From an uncultured Ruminococcus sp. (GTDB lineage Bacteria; Bacillota; Clostridia; Oscillospirales; Ruminococcaceae), in assembly GCA_947627445.1 (NCBI GenBank), contig CANQWA010000002.1, positions 88,783-152,782 on the forward strand: a stretch of DNA of 64,000 nt, in the 5' to 3' direction. The notes beneath the pieces were generated by a model that worked only from the letters and a program-made list of their open reading frames with translations, did not search any database and had not been told where the DNA came from. Positions 43,112 to 52,229 of the stretch are shown piece after piece. Each line of letters opens with the position of its first letter. Positions within the stretch are counted from its first letter, which is position 1. Both the position numbers and the translations under genes were made by a program.

Positions 43112-43144
43112 GGCAACACCGCACAATCTTTGTGCGGGTTTGCC
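43112..43144 (+). terminator. Terminator after the exporter operon (recurrent hairpin)
   Basis: GGCAACACCGCACAA pairs with TTGTGCGGGTTTGCC; same family as 37198-37230. Confidence 0.75.
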
Positions 43145-43191
43145 TAAATTCCCGTAAAAGGCTGTATGCTGAAATATTTACACGCCTGCTC

Positions 43192-43220
43192 TTGACAAAT
43201 TTCTGGAAATCGCATATAAT
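43192..43220 (+). promoter_or_regulatory. Promoter of the cysteine T-box operon
   Basis: TTGACA (43192-43197), 17 bases, TATAAT (43215-43220). Confidence 0.85.
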
Positions 43221-43226
43221 AGTAAT

Positions 43227-43512
43227 GCACCATATCAGAACAACGCAGCAGTTAGAGTAATTCCGAACACCACTGCACAGAGAGCATCAGCAGGTGGAAA
43301 GATGCCAGAGGGTCGGAACGAAGTGCAACTGTTAGTTGGTACAGGGAACTGCTGGAGAGAAACAGCATAGTATCTGTGTCCGTTTCGCCCCGTTATCGGC
43401 GCGGCCTGTGGATGGAGTGACAGGCTTTTAGTGAAAAATCAGAGTGGAACCGCGGAAATACTGCCGCCTCTGTGTGCATACGCACGACGTGTGTACACAG
43501 AGGCGGTTTTTT
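43227..43512 (+). promoter_or_regulatory. T-box riboswitch (probably tRNA-Cys)
   Basis: The T-box sequence AGAGTGGAACCGCGG is at 43441-43455. Immediately downstream is the terminator: CCGCCTCTGTGTGCATACG-type arm paired with ...ACACAGAGGCGG and a T run (43463-43512). A TGC codon in GAAGTGCAACTG (about 43320-43331) is a plausible specifier, giving cysteine. This agrees with the downstream genes cysE and cysS. Uncharged tRNA-Cys would favour the antiterminator. Confidence 0.9.
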
Positions 43513-43561
43513 GTAAAGACAGGTTCTTAGGCACAGCCAAGTAAAGAAAGTGGTGACAGAT

Positions 43562-44200
43562 TTGTTTCGACAGCTCAAGGAAGACATTGTGATCGTCAAA
43601 GAAAAAGATCCGGCGGCAAGAGGCACATTGGAGATTCTTTTGACTTATTCCGGATTGAAGGCGGTGAGAAGCTATCGCCGTGCCAATTGGTTTTATCGGC
43701 ATAAATTCTTTACGATTGCACGGTTGATCTCCCAGCGGGCACGCCATGTGACAGGCATTGAGATTCATCCCGGGGCGCAGATCGGAAAGGGGCTTTTCAT
43801 TGACCATGGCATGGGCGTTGTGGTGGGTGAAACGACCATTATTGGAGATAACTGCCTGCTGTATCAGGGAGTTACTTTGGGCGGTACGGGAAAGGATAAG
43901 GGAAAACGGCATCCCACATTGGGGAACAATGTGATGGTGGGTGCAGGTGCAAAGGTATTAGGACCTATTCATATTGGCAATAATGTGAAAATCGCAGCAA
44001 ACGCAGTGGTACTGCATGATATTCCCGACAACTGTACCGCAGTGGGTGTTCCCGCGAGAATCGCCAGACGGGAAGGGCAGCGTGTGGAGCAAGATCTGGA
44101 TCAGATTAACTATCCGGATTTGAATATGCAGGATATCACAGCATTGAAGCTTGCTGTGGAGCATTTAGAGTTGGAAATGACAGAATTGGAAAAGAAATAG
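43562..44200 (+). CDS. cysE: Serine O-acetyltransferase
   Basis: A 212-residue left-handed beta-helix acetyltransferase. Motifs: IEIHPGAQIGKGLFIDHGMG (catalytic His), GETTIIGDNCLLYQGVTLGGTG, and GNNVMVGAGAKVLGPIHIGNN. It makes O-acetylserine for cysteine synthesis. The start is uncertain: TTG 43562 follows AAAGTGGTGA at a suitable distance, while GTG 43550 lacks a site. It lies behind the cysteine T-box, which fits its role. Confidence 0.93.
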   Translation: MFRQLKEDIVIVKEKDPAARGTLEILLTYSGLKAVRSYRRANWFYRHKFFTIARLISQRARHVTGIEIHPGAQIGKGLFIDHGMGVVVGETTIIGDNCLLYQGVTLGGTGKDKGKRHPTLGNNVMVGAGAKVLGPIHIGNNVKIAANAVVLHDIPDNCTAVGVPARIARREGQRVEQDLDQINYPDLNMQDITALKLAVEHLELEMTELEKK

Positions 44201-44235
44201 AGTCTGTCCTGTTCCGGTACATCCGGAACAGACAG

Positions 44236-44402
44236 TTAGAACTTGTTCTCATCGGATTTGACCATGGATTTTCGAGCAACATTTTGACAAGGGCAAGGCG
44301 AAAAAGCGAAAGCATACTATCGTATGGTGCGCTTTTTCCACGCAGCAATCGGCAAAATTTGCCGAAAAGACAGGTGCAATATCCGATGAAAACAAGTTCT
44401 TA
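44236..44402. repeat. MITE-like element between cysE and cysS
   Basis: A 167-bp element with terminal inverted repeats: left TTAGAACTTGTTCTCATCGG and right end whose reverse complement is TAAGAACTTGTTTTCATCGG. The inside contains GCGAAAAAGCG and GCGCTTTTTCCACGC arms, so the whole can fold. A hairpin (CTGTTCCGG/CCGGAACAG) sits just before it at 44209-44232. It interrupts the cysE-cysS spacing but leaves both reading frames intact. Confidence 0.75.
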
Positions 44403-44434
44403 CATAGACGATCGCATTGAAAGGAGTTTTTGCT

Positions 44435-45838
44435 ATGCAGATCTACAATACCCTGACACGCCAAAAAGAAGAACTGGTTCCTATAGAGGAAAACCATATC
44501 CGCATTTATGCCTGCGGTCCGACGGTGTATAACTATATCCATATTGGCAATGCACGCCCTATCTGTGCCTTCGATGTGCTTCGCCGGTATTTAAAATACC
44601 GGGGATATCAAGTGACTTATGTGCAGAATTTCACCGATGTGGATGACAAGATTATTCAAAAGGCAAATGAAGAAGGAGTGGAAGCATCTGAAATTTCTGA
44701 GCGGTATATTCAGGCGTACCAAACAGATGCCCATGGACTGAATGTCATGGACGCCGAAGTACACCCCCAGGTCACATCCTGCATGGATCTGATTATCGAC
44801 ATTGTGAAAAAGCTGGTGGATAAGGGTAACGCTTATGTGGCGTCCAACGGTGATGTATACTTCCGCACCTCGTCATTTGCAGAATACGGCAAGCTGTCTG
44901 GACAGCCCATTGAAGAATTGCAGGCAGGTGCCAGAATTGATGTCAATGATGTGAAGCAGGAGCCTCTGGATTTTGCTGTCTGGAAGGCGGCAAAGCCGGG
45001 GGAACCCTACTGGGAATCTCCTTGGGGTAAGGGCAGACCGGGCTGGCATATCGAATGCTCTGCCATGGCCTGCCACTTTCTGGGTGAGACTTTTGATCTG
45101 CACTGCGGCGGACAAGATCTGATCTTTCCGCATCATGAAAATGAGATCGCCCAGAGTGAGGCGGCAAACGGTGTGCCCTTTGCCCATTACTGGATGCATA
45201 ATGGCTATATTAATATCGACAATAAGAAAATGTCCAAGTCATTGGGGAATTTCTTCACGGTCAGAGAAGTGGCAGAAAAATACGGCTATGAGGTCATTCG
45301 GTATATGATGGTGCAGGCACATTACCGCAGTCCCATCAACTATTGCAAGGAATTGCTGGATGCCTGTAAGGCTTCTCTGGATCGTCTGTACGCCTGCCGG
45401 GATACATTGGATAGAGCTATGGCAGCAGCAAAGTCCGGCGGCGTGACAGAGCAGGCACAGGAAATTTTTAACCAATACAGAGCACAGTTTATCGCTGCCA
45501 TGGACGATGACCTGAATACCGCAGACGGCATGACAGCAATCTTTGAACTGGTGCGTCAGCTGAATATTATGAGTGCAGATGCAGACACTTCAAAGGAGCA
45601 GCTTGCGGCAGGTGCAGCGCTCTTTCATGAGATGATCGATGTTATGGGCTTGCTGTATCAGCGGAAGAAGTCGGATGAAATTCCGGCTGAAGTGTTGGAA
45701 CTGGCAGAACAGCGGAAGGCAGCACGTGCTGCAAAAGATTTTGCAGAGGCAGATCGTCTGAGAGATGCCATTGCTGCAAAGGGCTATACCATCCGGGAAA
45801 CAAGACAGGGCACAGAAATTACCAAAACAGCGGACTGA
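44435..45838 (+). CDS. cysS: Cysteinyl-tRNA synthetase
   Basis: A 467-residue class I synthetase. The zinc/active-site start YACGPTVYNYIHIGNARP contains the HIGH-type motif HIGN, and the second catalytic motif is KKMSKSLGNF near residue 268. Zinc ligands CSAMACHFLG and HCGGQDLIFPHHENE are present. AAAGGAG precedes ATG 44435. It shares the cysteine T-box operon with cysE; the next gene begins 10 bases after its stop. Confidence 0.97.
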   Translation: MQIYNTLTRQKEELVPIEENHIRIYACGPTVYNYIHIGNARPICAFDVLRRYLKYRGYQVTYVQNFTDVDDKIIQKANEEGVEASEISERYIQAYQTDAHGLNVMDAEVHPQVTSCMDLIIDIVKKLVDKGNAYVASNGDVYFRTSSFAEYGKLSGQPIEELQAGARIDVNDVKQEPLDFAVWKAAKPGEPYWESPWGKGRPGWHIECSAMACHFLGETFDLHCGGQDLIFPHHENEIAQSEAANGVPFAHYWMHNGYINIDNKKMSKSLGNFFTVREVAEKYGYEVIRYMMVQAHYRSPINYCKELLDACKASLDRLYACRDTLDRAMAAAKSGGVTEQAQEIFNQYRAQFIAAMDDDLNTADGMTAIFELVRQLNIMSADADTSKEQLAAGAALFHEMIDVMGLLYQRKKSDEIPAEVLELAEQRKAARAAKDFAEADRLRDAIAAKGYTIRETRQGTEITKTAD

Positions 45839-45848
45839 GGAGCGATCT

Positions 45849-46664
45849 ATGAAGTTGAGAGAATATAAAAAAGCGATCACGAAGGCTTTTTTTGTGGTGT
45901 TGATCTTGTTTCTGCTGTGCTTTGGTGTGTTTTCCTGCACCACGCTGTTATCCGATCAGGGGAACTATGTCAATCTGGAATATGCCACATTCGTGCAGTT
46001 GGACGAACCGGAACCGAATGCCCCGGCAATGCGGATGCATACCACTGCCGGGGACATTGTGGCAGAACTGTATCCCCAGCAAGCACCGGATTATGTGGCA
46101 CAGTTTCAGGAACTGGCAGAATCGGGTTACTATGACAATACCTATATTTTCCAGGTAGAGCAGGGTGTGTATTTTGAGGCAGGTACACCTAATGCAGATG
46201 GCACGCTGAAAGCCGGAACAGACGGCACATATGAAAAGGTAGAGCAAGAGATTACCGCAGATTTGTGGCCCTTCCGGGGTGCATTCTGTGTGCCGGTGAC
46301 TTCACAGGAGGGCAACTTCTGGAACCGCTTTACCAAGAGTATGAAAAAGTACTGCGGTACACGGTTTGCGGTATGCAATACCATTGAATTGGATGATGCA
46401 GCGAAGGAGGAACTGGCTTCTGTTTCCGATCAGGCAAAGCAGATCAGCGATGCTTTTTGGGAACGGGGCGGCATTCCGAACTATTCTCAGCAGATGACAA
46501 TTTTTGCACAGGCGTATGGTGATGAAAGCTTTGCTACCATTGATGCCATTACCAGCGTTGCGGTGAAGGATGCCAGCGGAGAGAACGGCTATACTGCTCC
46601 GAAGGAGGATATCCAAATCCTGGGGTTTGAATTCGGCACCTATGAAGCTGTGTCGGCTGGTTAA
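45849..46664 (+). CDS. Degenerate cyclophilin-like membrane protein
   Basis: A 271-residue protein. An N-terminal anchor (about residues 13-32) is followed by a region related to cyclophilin peptidyl-prolyl isomerases: MRMHTTAGDIVAELYPQQAPDYVAQF and LAESGYYDNT. The usual catalytic FHR motif is replaced (YIFQVEQGVYFEAG), so isomerase activity is doubtful. The part after residue 150 is not recognisable. GAGGAG overlaps the cysS stop, implying coupled expression. Confidence 0.7.
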   Translation: MKLREYKKAITKAFFVVLILFLLCFGVFSCTTLLSDQGNYVNLEYATFVQLDEPEPNAPAMRMHTTAGDIVAELYPQQAPDYVAQFQELAESGYYDNTYIFQVEQGVYFEAGTPNADGTLKAGTDGTYEKVEQEITADLWPFRGAFCVPVTSQEGNFWNRFTKSMKKYCGTRFAVCNTIELDDAAKEELASVSDQAKQISDAFWERGGIPNYSQQMTIFAQAYGDESFATIDAITSVAVKDASGENGYTAPKEDIQILGFEFGTYEAVSAG

Positions 46665-46672
46665 AATTCATA

Positions 46673-46703
46673 AGAGTCTGTTCCGTATCGCAGAACAGAC
46701 GCT
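46673..46703 (+). terminator. Terminator after the cyclophilin-like gene
   Basis: AGAGTCTGTTC pairs with GAACAGACGCT. AATTTGTTCTTAG next to it resembles the AGAAC repeat ends. Confidence 0.6.
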
Positions 46704-46855
46704 AAAAATTTGTTCTTAGACAACACTGCAAAGCGTATCTGAGATCTTTGTGCGGTGTTACCGAAATTTTGAAAACATTTTTATGGATTGCCTACAAATA
46801 TTCTGTCAGACAAACAAATGATGCGAACAATTCTGCCAAATAAGCCTCATAATAC

Positions 46856-46884
46856 TTTACAAACGCACGGTTTTCGTGTATAAT
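46856..46884 (+). promoter_or_regulatory. Promoter of murA
   Basis: TTTACA (46856-46861), 17 bases, TATAAT (46879-46884). Confidence 0.7.
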
Positions 46885-46890
46885 AAAAGG

Positions 46891-47040
46891 GATAACATAC
46901 AGAATACTGATGTGCAGTTGAGGGAAGCGGCGGCAACGGACAGTTGTCTTAGACTTCCGGCGTGATATGGTTGCCTGACATATTGGGTCCCTTCCGGTAT
47001 GCCAGAATGCAGCATTGCGCAGACACAAGGAGAGACGAAA
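46891..47040 (+). promoter_or_regulatory. Long murA leader, possibly structured
   Basis: About 150 nt separate the promoter from murA. GGGAAG (46921) and CTTCC/CCCTTCC segments, GGCGGCAAC and GGTTGCC can pair, suggesting a folded 5' leader. I do not recognise a known riboswitch class. Confidence 0.35.
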
Positions 47041-48330
47041 TTGGATAAATTTGTCATTCATGGAGGACGCCGGCTGACCGGCGAAATTGAAGTCAGCGGA
47101 GCGAAGAATGCAGCAGTGGCATTGATTCCGGCCGTTCTGCTCTGCGACGAGCCCTGTATTCTGGAGAATGTTCCGGATATCAGTGATGTATCGATTGGAT
47201 TGCGGATCCTGTATGAATTGGGTGCGCAGGTAGAATATTTGGATAAGACGACTGTCCGCATTTCTGCGGTAAATATGACAAACTATTGTGTACCTTATGA
47301 AAGCGCACGGAGGATGCGTGCATCCTATTATTTTCTGGGCGCGCTGCTGGGACGCTACGGCAGGGCAAGGGTGTCTATGCCGGGCGGATGTCCTCTGGGA
47401 GATCGTCCCATTGACCAACACCTAAAAGCCTTTTCGGCGCTGGGTGCAGATTGCAGCGTCAATCATGGTATGGTGGATCTGACAGCAAATCAGCTGACCG
47501 GCGGACAGATCTATTTTGATGTTGTTTCTGTGGGAGCAACCATGAATGCCATGTTAGCTGCTGTGCGGGCGAAGGGGATGACCGTGATCGGAAACGCCGC
47601 AAAAGAGCCTCATATCGTGGATCTGGCAAACTTTCTAAACTCCATGGGAGCGGATATTATGGGTGCCGGTACGGATGTGATCAAGATCCGCGGTGTGGAT
47701 TACATGCATGGATCCACTTATTCTGTTATTCCGGATCAGATTGAAGCGGGGACATTTATGATTGCAGCTGCTGCTACAGGCGGCGATGTTCTGATTAAAA
47801 ATGTCACACCGAAACACCTGGAACCAATTATCAACAAGATGCGGAAGATCGGTGTGAATATTGAAGAATTTGACGACAGTGTCCGTGTTTGGGTGGACGG
47901 ACCGCTGGTACGCTGCAATGTAAAGACCATGCCTCATCCGGGATTTCCCACGGATATGCAGCCTCAGATCACCACACTGCTGACTCTTGCAGAGGGTACC
48001 AGCATTGTGACAGAGGGTGTCTGGGAACAGCGCTTCCGCTATGTGGATGAGCTGAGACGTATGGGCGCAGATATTTCTGTAGATGGTAAGGTAGCCGTTG
48101 TAGAAGGTACAGGAAAACTGACCGGTGCTCCGGTAAAGGCGTGCGATTTGCGTGCTGGTGCTGCATTGATCATTGCCGGTCTGGCAGCCCATGGTATTAC
48201 GGAGATTGAGGATATCTTCCATATTGAGCGCGGCTATTCCAATTTGGATGAAAAACTGCGTGCCATTGGCGCAGATATTCATAAGATCAGCGAACCTGCT
48301 GCATCGCAGAAGTTGAAGACTGCGCTCTGA
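47041..48330 (+). CDS. murA: UDP-N-acetylglucosamine 1-carboxyvinyltransferase
   Basis: A 429-residue EPSP-synthase-fold enzyme, first committed step of peptidoglycan precursor synthesis. It starts DKFVIHGGRRLTGEIEVSGAKNAAVA from TTG 47041, with AAGGAGAG upstream. The catalytic loop MPGGCPLGDRPIDQHL contains the Cys that is the fosfomycin target. The C-terminal motif DLRAGAALIIAGLAAHG is present. A small hairpin separates it from walJ. Confidence 0.96.
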   Translation: MDKFVIHGGRRLTGEIEVSGAKNAAVALIPAVLLCDEPCILENVPDISDVSIGLRILYELGAQVEYLDKTTVRISAVNMTNYCVPYESARRMRASYYFLGALLGRYGRARVSMPGGCPLGDRPIDQHLKAFSALGADCSVNHGMVDLTANQLTGGQIYFDVVSVGATMNAMLAAVRAKGMTVIGNAAKEPHIVDLANFLNSMGADIMGAGTDVIKIRGVDYMHGSTYSVIPDQIEAGTFMIAAAATGGDVLIKNVTPKHLEPIINKMRKIGVNIEEFDDSVRVWVDGPLVRCNVKTMPHPGFPTDMQPQITTLLTLAEGTSIVTEGVWEQRFRYVDELRRMGADISVDGKVAVVEGTGKLTGAPVKACDLRAGAALIIAGLAAHGITEIEDIFHIERGYSNLDEKLRAIGADIHKISEPAASQKLKTAL

Positions 48331-48361
48331 GAAATGTTGATAGAAATTGATTTTGAATCAC

Positions 48362-48388
48362 AAAGCCGTCCAGTGTGGCGGCTTTTTT
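48362..48388 (+). terminator. Hairpin after murA
   Basis: AAAGCCG pairs with CGGCTTT with a T run; it lies 19 bases before walJ and may be only a partial terminator. Confidence 0.6.
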
Positions 48389-48406
48389 GCCATGAGGTGA
48401 TGATAA

Positions 48407-49201
48407 TTGCCTAAATTTTACTCCCTTTTCAGTTCCAGCAAGGGGAATGCTTCCTTTGTGGGGAGTGCTTCCGGGGGGATTCTCATTGATGCAGGGGTTT
48501 CCTGCCGCCGTCTGATGCGGGCATTGGATGCCCGTGAGATTCCCGTGGATGCCATACAGGGAATTCTGATTACACATGCCCATACCGATCACATCAGTGG
48601 ATTGGCAGTGTTTTTGAAAAAATATCCCATACCGGTTTATGCCGCTGCTGATACACTGAAGCTTCTCCTGGATGGCGGTATGATTTTGGAGAGCCATGTG
48701 CGGATTTCTCTGTCGCCTGGCAGACCAGTACATATCGGCGATATACAAGTCACGGCATTTCATACCATGCATGACATTGCCGGCAGTTGTAATTACCGCC
48801 TCACCATGTCAGATGGGCAGAGCTGTGCTGTTTGTACAGATTTGGGGTGTGTCACACAGGAGGTTTTGGATGCTGTCTGCGAGGCAGATTTGGTGCTGCT
48901 GGAGGCGAATTATGATCCTGCGATGCTGCGGTTGGGGAATTATCCGGTTTCGTTGCAAAATCGCATTCGGGGTGCGTATGGGCATCTTTCCAACACAGAC
49001 AGCGGCGCATTGGCGATAAAGCTGGTAGAAAGCGGGTCAACCAGACTGATACTGGGGCATCTGAGTCAGAACAATAACACCCCAGTACTGGCAGAGCGAA
49101 CCGTTCTGGAGATGCTGGAAAAAAATGAGATGCGGCAGGGGAGAGATTTTCTGCTGCAAACAGCTTCTCCAGAGGGGTTGGAACAGGCGGTGATCTTTTA
49201 A
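48407..49201 (+). CDS. walJ: WalJ/YycJ-like metallo-beta-lactamase-fold hydrolase
   Basis: A 264-residue MBL-fold protein. Motifs: FSSSKGNASFVGS, the metal site THAHTDHISGL, and later VCTDLGCVT and EANYD. WalJ proteins are linked to wall and DNA-repair coordination in Bacillota; a 5'-3' exonuclease activity has been reported. It starts from TTG 48407 after GAGGTGATGA. Its stop overlaps the rlmH start by one base. Confidence 0.88.
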   Translation: MPKFYSLFSSSKGNASFVGSASGGILIDAGVSCRRLMRALDAREIPVDAIQGILITHAHTDHISGLAVFLKKYPIPVYAAADTLKLLLDGGMILESHVRISLSPGRPVHIGDIQVTAFHTMHDIAGSCNYRLTMSDGQSCAVCTDLGCVTQEVLDAVCEADLVLLEANYDPAMLRLGNYPVSLQNRIRGAYGHLSNTDSGALAIKLVESGSTRLILGHLSQNNNTPVLAERTVLEMLEKNEMRQGRDFLLQTASPEGLEQAVIF

Positions 49202-49683
49202 TGCAGACCATACAAATTTTGGCATTGGGCAAGTGTAAAGAAGCTTATCTTCGGGATGCCTGCCGGGAATACGAAAAGCGTTTGTCACGGTTCTGCCGAC
49301 TCCAGTGCATGGAACTGGAGCCGGTCAGTCTGTCCCCTGAGCCATCGGAAAAGGAAATTGCACAGGCATTGGAAAAAGAGGGCACAGAGCTGTTGAAGCG
49401 TGCACAAGGCGTTTGTATCGCCATGTGCATTGAGGGGAAACAGATGGATAGCCCGGCATTGGCAAAGGAGATCGCCGATGCGGCAGCTTATGGCGGAAAC
49501 AATGGTGCGTTGACTTTCTTCGTCGGCAGCTCCTACGGATTGTCGCCGGCGGTGAAAGCATATGCGCAGATCCGACTGTCCATGTCCAGAATGACATTTC
49601 CCCACCAATTGGCACGGGTCATGCTGCTGGAACAGATTTACCGCAGCTATCAGATTCTGGGCGGAACAAAATATCATAAATAG
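49201..49683 (+). CDS. rlmH: 23S rRNA (pseudouridine1915-N3)-methyltransferase
   Basis: A 160-residue SPOUT methyltransferase. Signatures: IQILALGKCKEAYLRDACREY at the start, FFVGSSYGLSP near residue 105, and the C-terminal LSMSRMTFPHQLARVMLLEQIYRS that binds S-adenosylmethionine. It methylates the pseudouridine at 1915 of 23S rRNA. Coupled to walJ, the order found in many Bacillota. Confidence 0.96.
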   Translation: MQTIQILALGKCKEAYLRDACREYEKRLSRFCRLQCMELEPVSLSPEPSEKEIAQALEKEGTELLKRAQGVCIAMCIEGKQMDSPALAKEIADAAAYGGNNGALTFFVGSSYGLSPAVKAYAQIRLSMSRMTFPHQLARVMLLEQIYRSYQILGGTKYHK

Positions 49684-49695
49684 GAGTGTTGCATC

Positions 49696-50325
49696 ATGCA
49701 GAAAGCAATGACAATTGCATATGAAGTCGGAAAAAATTTGTATCTGAATATCACCAATCGCTGTCCCTGTGCCTGCACTTTTTGTCTGAGAACCATGTCG
49801 GATGGTGTATATGGCTCTGATCCTTTGTGGTTAGAGCATGAGCCGGCACAGGAGGAGATTATCGCTGCTTTGCAGAAGCTTTCTTTGGAGAAATACCCTG
49901 AGATCGTGTTCTGCGGTTACGGTGAGCCCACAGAGCGCTTGGATGTTCTGGTGGAAACAGCACGGTGGCTGAAAGCACAGGGTGTGAAAACCATCCGGCT
50001 GAATACCAACGGGCTTTCTGACTTAATCCATGGAGAACCCACAGCAGAGCGGCTGGAGGGCTTGATCGACATTGTTTCCATTAGCCTGAATGCCGGTACG
50101 GAGGCAGCCTATCTGGATGTGACCCGTCCCAAATTCGGACGTATCGCTTATAGAGCCATGCAGCAGTTTGCAATGGACTGTAAGGCGTTTGTGCCCAAGG
50201 TGATGTTTACTGTGGTGGATGTTCTGGATGCATCGGAGATGGAAGCATCTAAGAAGTTGGCTGAGAAACTGGGTGTGGATTTTCGTGTCAGACCCTATGA
50301 GGATGCGTCCAGCCGGAGAGATTAA
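49696..50325 (+). CDS. TatD-associated radical SAM enzyme
   Basis: A 209-residue radical SAM protein. The iron-sulfur motif CPCACTFC (C-x3-C-x2-C) lies in NITNRCPCACTFCLRTMSDG and the SAM-binding region is VFCGYGEPTERLD. It matches the small radical SAM group often found with TatD nucleases. No tatD is visible here and the substrate is unknown. AGGAGT precedes ATG 49696, 12 bases after rlmH, so it is probably in the same operon. Confidence 0.83.
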   Translation: MQKAMTIAYEVGKNLYLNITNRCPCACTFCLRTMSDGVYGSDPLWLEHEPAQEEIIAALQKLSLEKYPEIVFCGYGEPTERLDVLVETARWLKAQGVKTIRLNTNGLSDLIHGEPTAERLEGLIDIVSISLNAGTEAAYLDVTRPKFGRIAYRAMQQFAMDCKAFVPKVMFTVVDVLDASEMEASKKLAEKLGVDFRVRPYEDASSRRD

Positions 50326-50418
50326 GAATCTGTGTCCCCATCGAAATCTGCGCATGTCTTTCCGGCAAATTTTGTGATGTGGACAGATTGGAAGGGCAAT
50401 ACCGCACAAAAATTTTGT

Positions 50419-50449
50419 AACCGCAGCACGTTTCTGTACTGCGGTTTTT
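50419..50449 (+). terminator. Terminator after the radical SAM gene
   Basis: AACCGCAG pairs with CTGCGGTT followed by TTT. A further palindrome, CCGTCACC/GGTGACGG, at 50534-50554 probably terminates the convergent gene. Confidence 0.7.
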
Positions 50450-50573
50450 CTTGTCTTTTGTCTCTCTTATATTGGCAAAAAAAATCCCCGCAGTCCGATC
50501 TGCGAGGGAAAAGAAAACTGCAAACCATTTTCCGTCACCCGAAATGGTGACGGCATATGGGAGTAGATAAGGA

Positions 50574-52229
50574 TCAATAAATGATTTTATACATTTTAGG
50601 GAACAGCGCCAGAAATTCACTGAGTGTACTGCGTGTGCTGGAACCCGGATCGTTGATCACAAAGTTTGCAGCAGAAAATTTCGTTCCGGTAGAACCGGTA
50701 TAGCCTGTGACAACCACATAGTGCTGACCGCCGTTGGATTTCTTGGCGCCAATGATCACCGATGTATCGTCTTGCAGTTGATCGTAAATCAGCTGCATCA
50801 TAGACTGTGAAATAGAGCCGCTGACGGTATCTACGGTATATCCCAGATCCGTGCAGGAGGACCAGAGCAGATCGTCACCGCTGAAGGAAAGCTTGGACAG
50901 CATTTTGTCCGGCGTGGTCTTTGTATCGGTTTCCTGAGAATACTTCATGGCAATGCCGGTAACCAGACAGCCGACCTTTCCAATCGTGGAATAGGTGATC
51001 TTGGTATTGCTCCAGGATTCGCCGAACTGCTTATAGTTCGGAACATCCAGCTGAACGGCAGGATGTCCAATCTTTGTCATGATGCCGGTTTCCGGATCAA
51101 AGTAACGGGAGACGCCGTCTGTGGAGATCCAACCGGTCTGCATCACGCCAGTGTCGGGCAGGAAGTAGTAGGTGTTGCCGTCAATCTCGGTCATGCCGGA
51201 AGCCAGTCCCTTTTCCGTGCAATAAACGTTTCCTGCATCGGTGGTCATCCAGCCGGTATGCAGTGTGCCGGTGACCTCATCGAAGTAATATGCAGCGGAA
51301 TCGATGGTCTGCCAGCCGGTCTGTAAACTGCCGTCCTCGCCGAAGAAATAAGTCTGATCTTCTATGGTCTGCTTGCCGGTAAGAAGGACGCCGTCGCTGT
51401 CATAAAAGCGAATGCCTGTTTCGGTAGTGATCCAACCGGTCTGCATAATGCCATCTGCATCAAACCAATACTGCTTGCCGTCGATCTCTGCATCGCCTGT
51501 TGCGAGAACGCCGTTGACATCGGCATACATGGTGCCGGCTTCCGTGGAGATCCAGCCATATTGCAGCAGTGCATCCTCAGAGAAATAATAGGATGCATCT
51601 TCAATGACCGTCACGCCTATAGCAGCACCATTTTCGGTGAAATAATAGGTACCGTCATGACCCTGCATCCAACCCGTTACCGGAACAGCATTCTCATCGT
51701 AATAATACAGAGAACCGTCCTCATAGGCGATCATGCCGGTGATCACGCAGCCGTATTCGTCAAAGGTATAGGGCAATCCATCAATATACTGCACACCGGT
51801 CAGCTTTCCGGCGTTTTCGTCTATGTAGTACAACTGATCCAGATAGGAGAACCAGCCGTAAACCGGAGTTCCGGTTTCGGTGCTATAGTAGAACCGGTTG
51901 CCGCCGACAGTCTGCCAGCCGGTCTTCAATGCGCCGTCTGGGGCAAAGAGATAGACATTGCCGTCATCCAGCACGGTTTCATTCTGGGCATATGTGCCGT
52001 CGCTGTAATAATAGTACAGCATATCATCATCGGTCACATACCAGCCGGGCTGTGTGATGCTGTCAGCAGCATATCTGCCGATCAGCGTCCGGTTTCCGCT
52101 TTCCGTCACAATAAAGCGGTTCAGTGTCAGGTCAGTGGTTTCTGCTGCTGCGGAAAGAGAACCGATGCACAGTGCGGTAAATAAACCGCCTGCGGCAGCA
52201 ATCAAAGCTTTACGCTTGGCGTGCGCCAT
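50574..52229 (-). CDS. Secreted cell-wall-binding repeat protein with C39-like domain
   Basis: A 551-residue secreted protein. After a signal peptide (about residues 1-30, ending ...LSAAAE) come about 15 glucan/choline-binding-type repeats with patterns such as LKTGWQTVGGNRFYYS and MQTGWISTDGVSRYF. A C39-like domain occupies about residues 400-551, with GKVGCLVTGIAMKYS (Cys), GGQHYVVVTGYTG (His) and VINDPGSS. It is likely attached non-covalently to wall polymers and acts as a surface peptidase-fold protein. GAAAGGA precedes ATG 52229. Confidence 0.87.
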   Translation of the reverse strand: MAHAKRKALIAAAGGLFTALCIGSLSAAAETTDLTLNRFIVTESGNRTLIGRYAADSITQPGWYVTDDDMLYYYYSDGTYAQNETVLDDGNVYLFAPDGALKTGWQTVGGNRFYYSTETGTPVYGWFSYLDQLYYIDENAGKLTGVQYIDGLPYTFDEYGCVITGMIAYEDGSLYYYDENAVPVTGWMQGHDGTYYFTENGAAIGVTVIEDASYYFSEDALLQYGWISTEAGTMYADVNGVLATGDAEIDGKQYWFDADGIMQTGWITTETGIRFYDSDGVLLTGKQTIEDQTYFFGEDGSLQTGWQTIDSAAYYFDEVTGTLHTGWMTTDAGNVYCTEKGLASGMTEIDGNTYYFLPDTGVMQTGWISTDGVSRYFDPETGIMTKIGHPAVQLDVPNYKQFGESWSNTKITYSTIGKVGCLVTGIAMKYSQETDTKTTPDKMLSKLSFSGDDLLWSSCTDLGYTVDTVSGSISQSMMQLIYDQLQDDTSVIIGAKKSNGGQHYVVVTGYTGSTGTKFSAANFVINDPGSSTRSTLSEFLALFPKMYKIIY

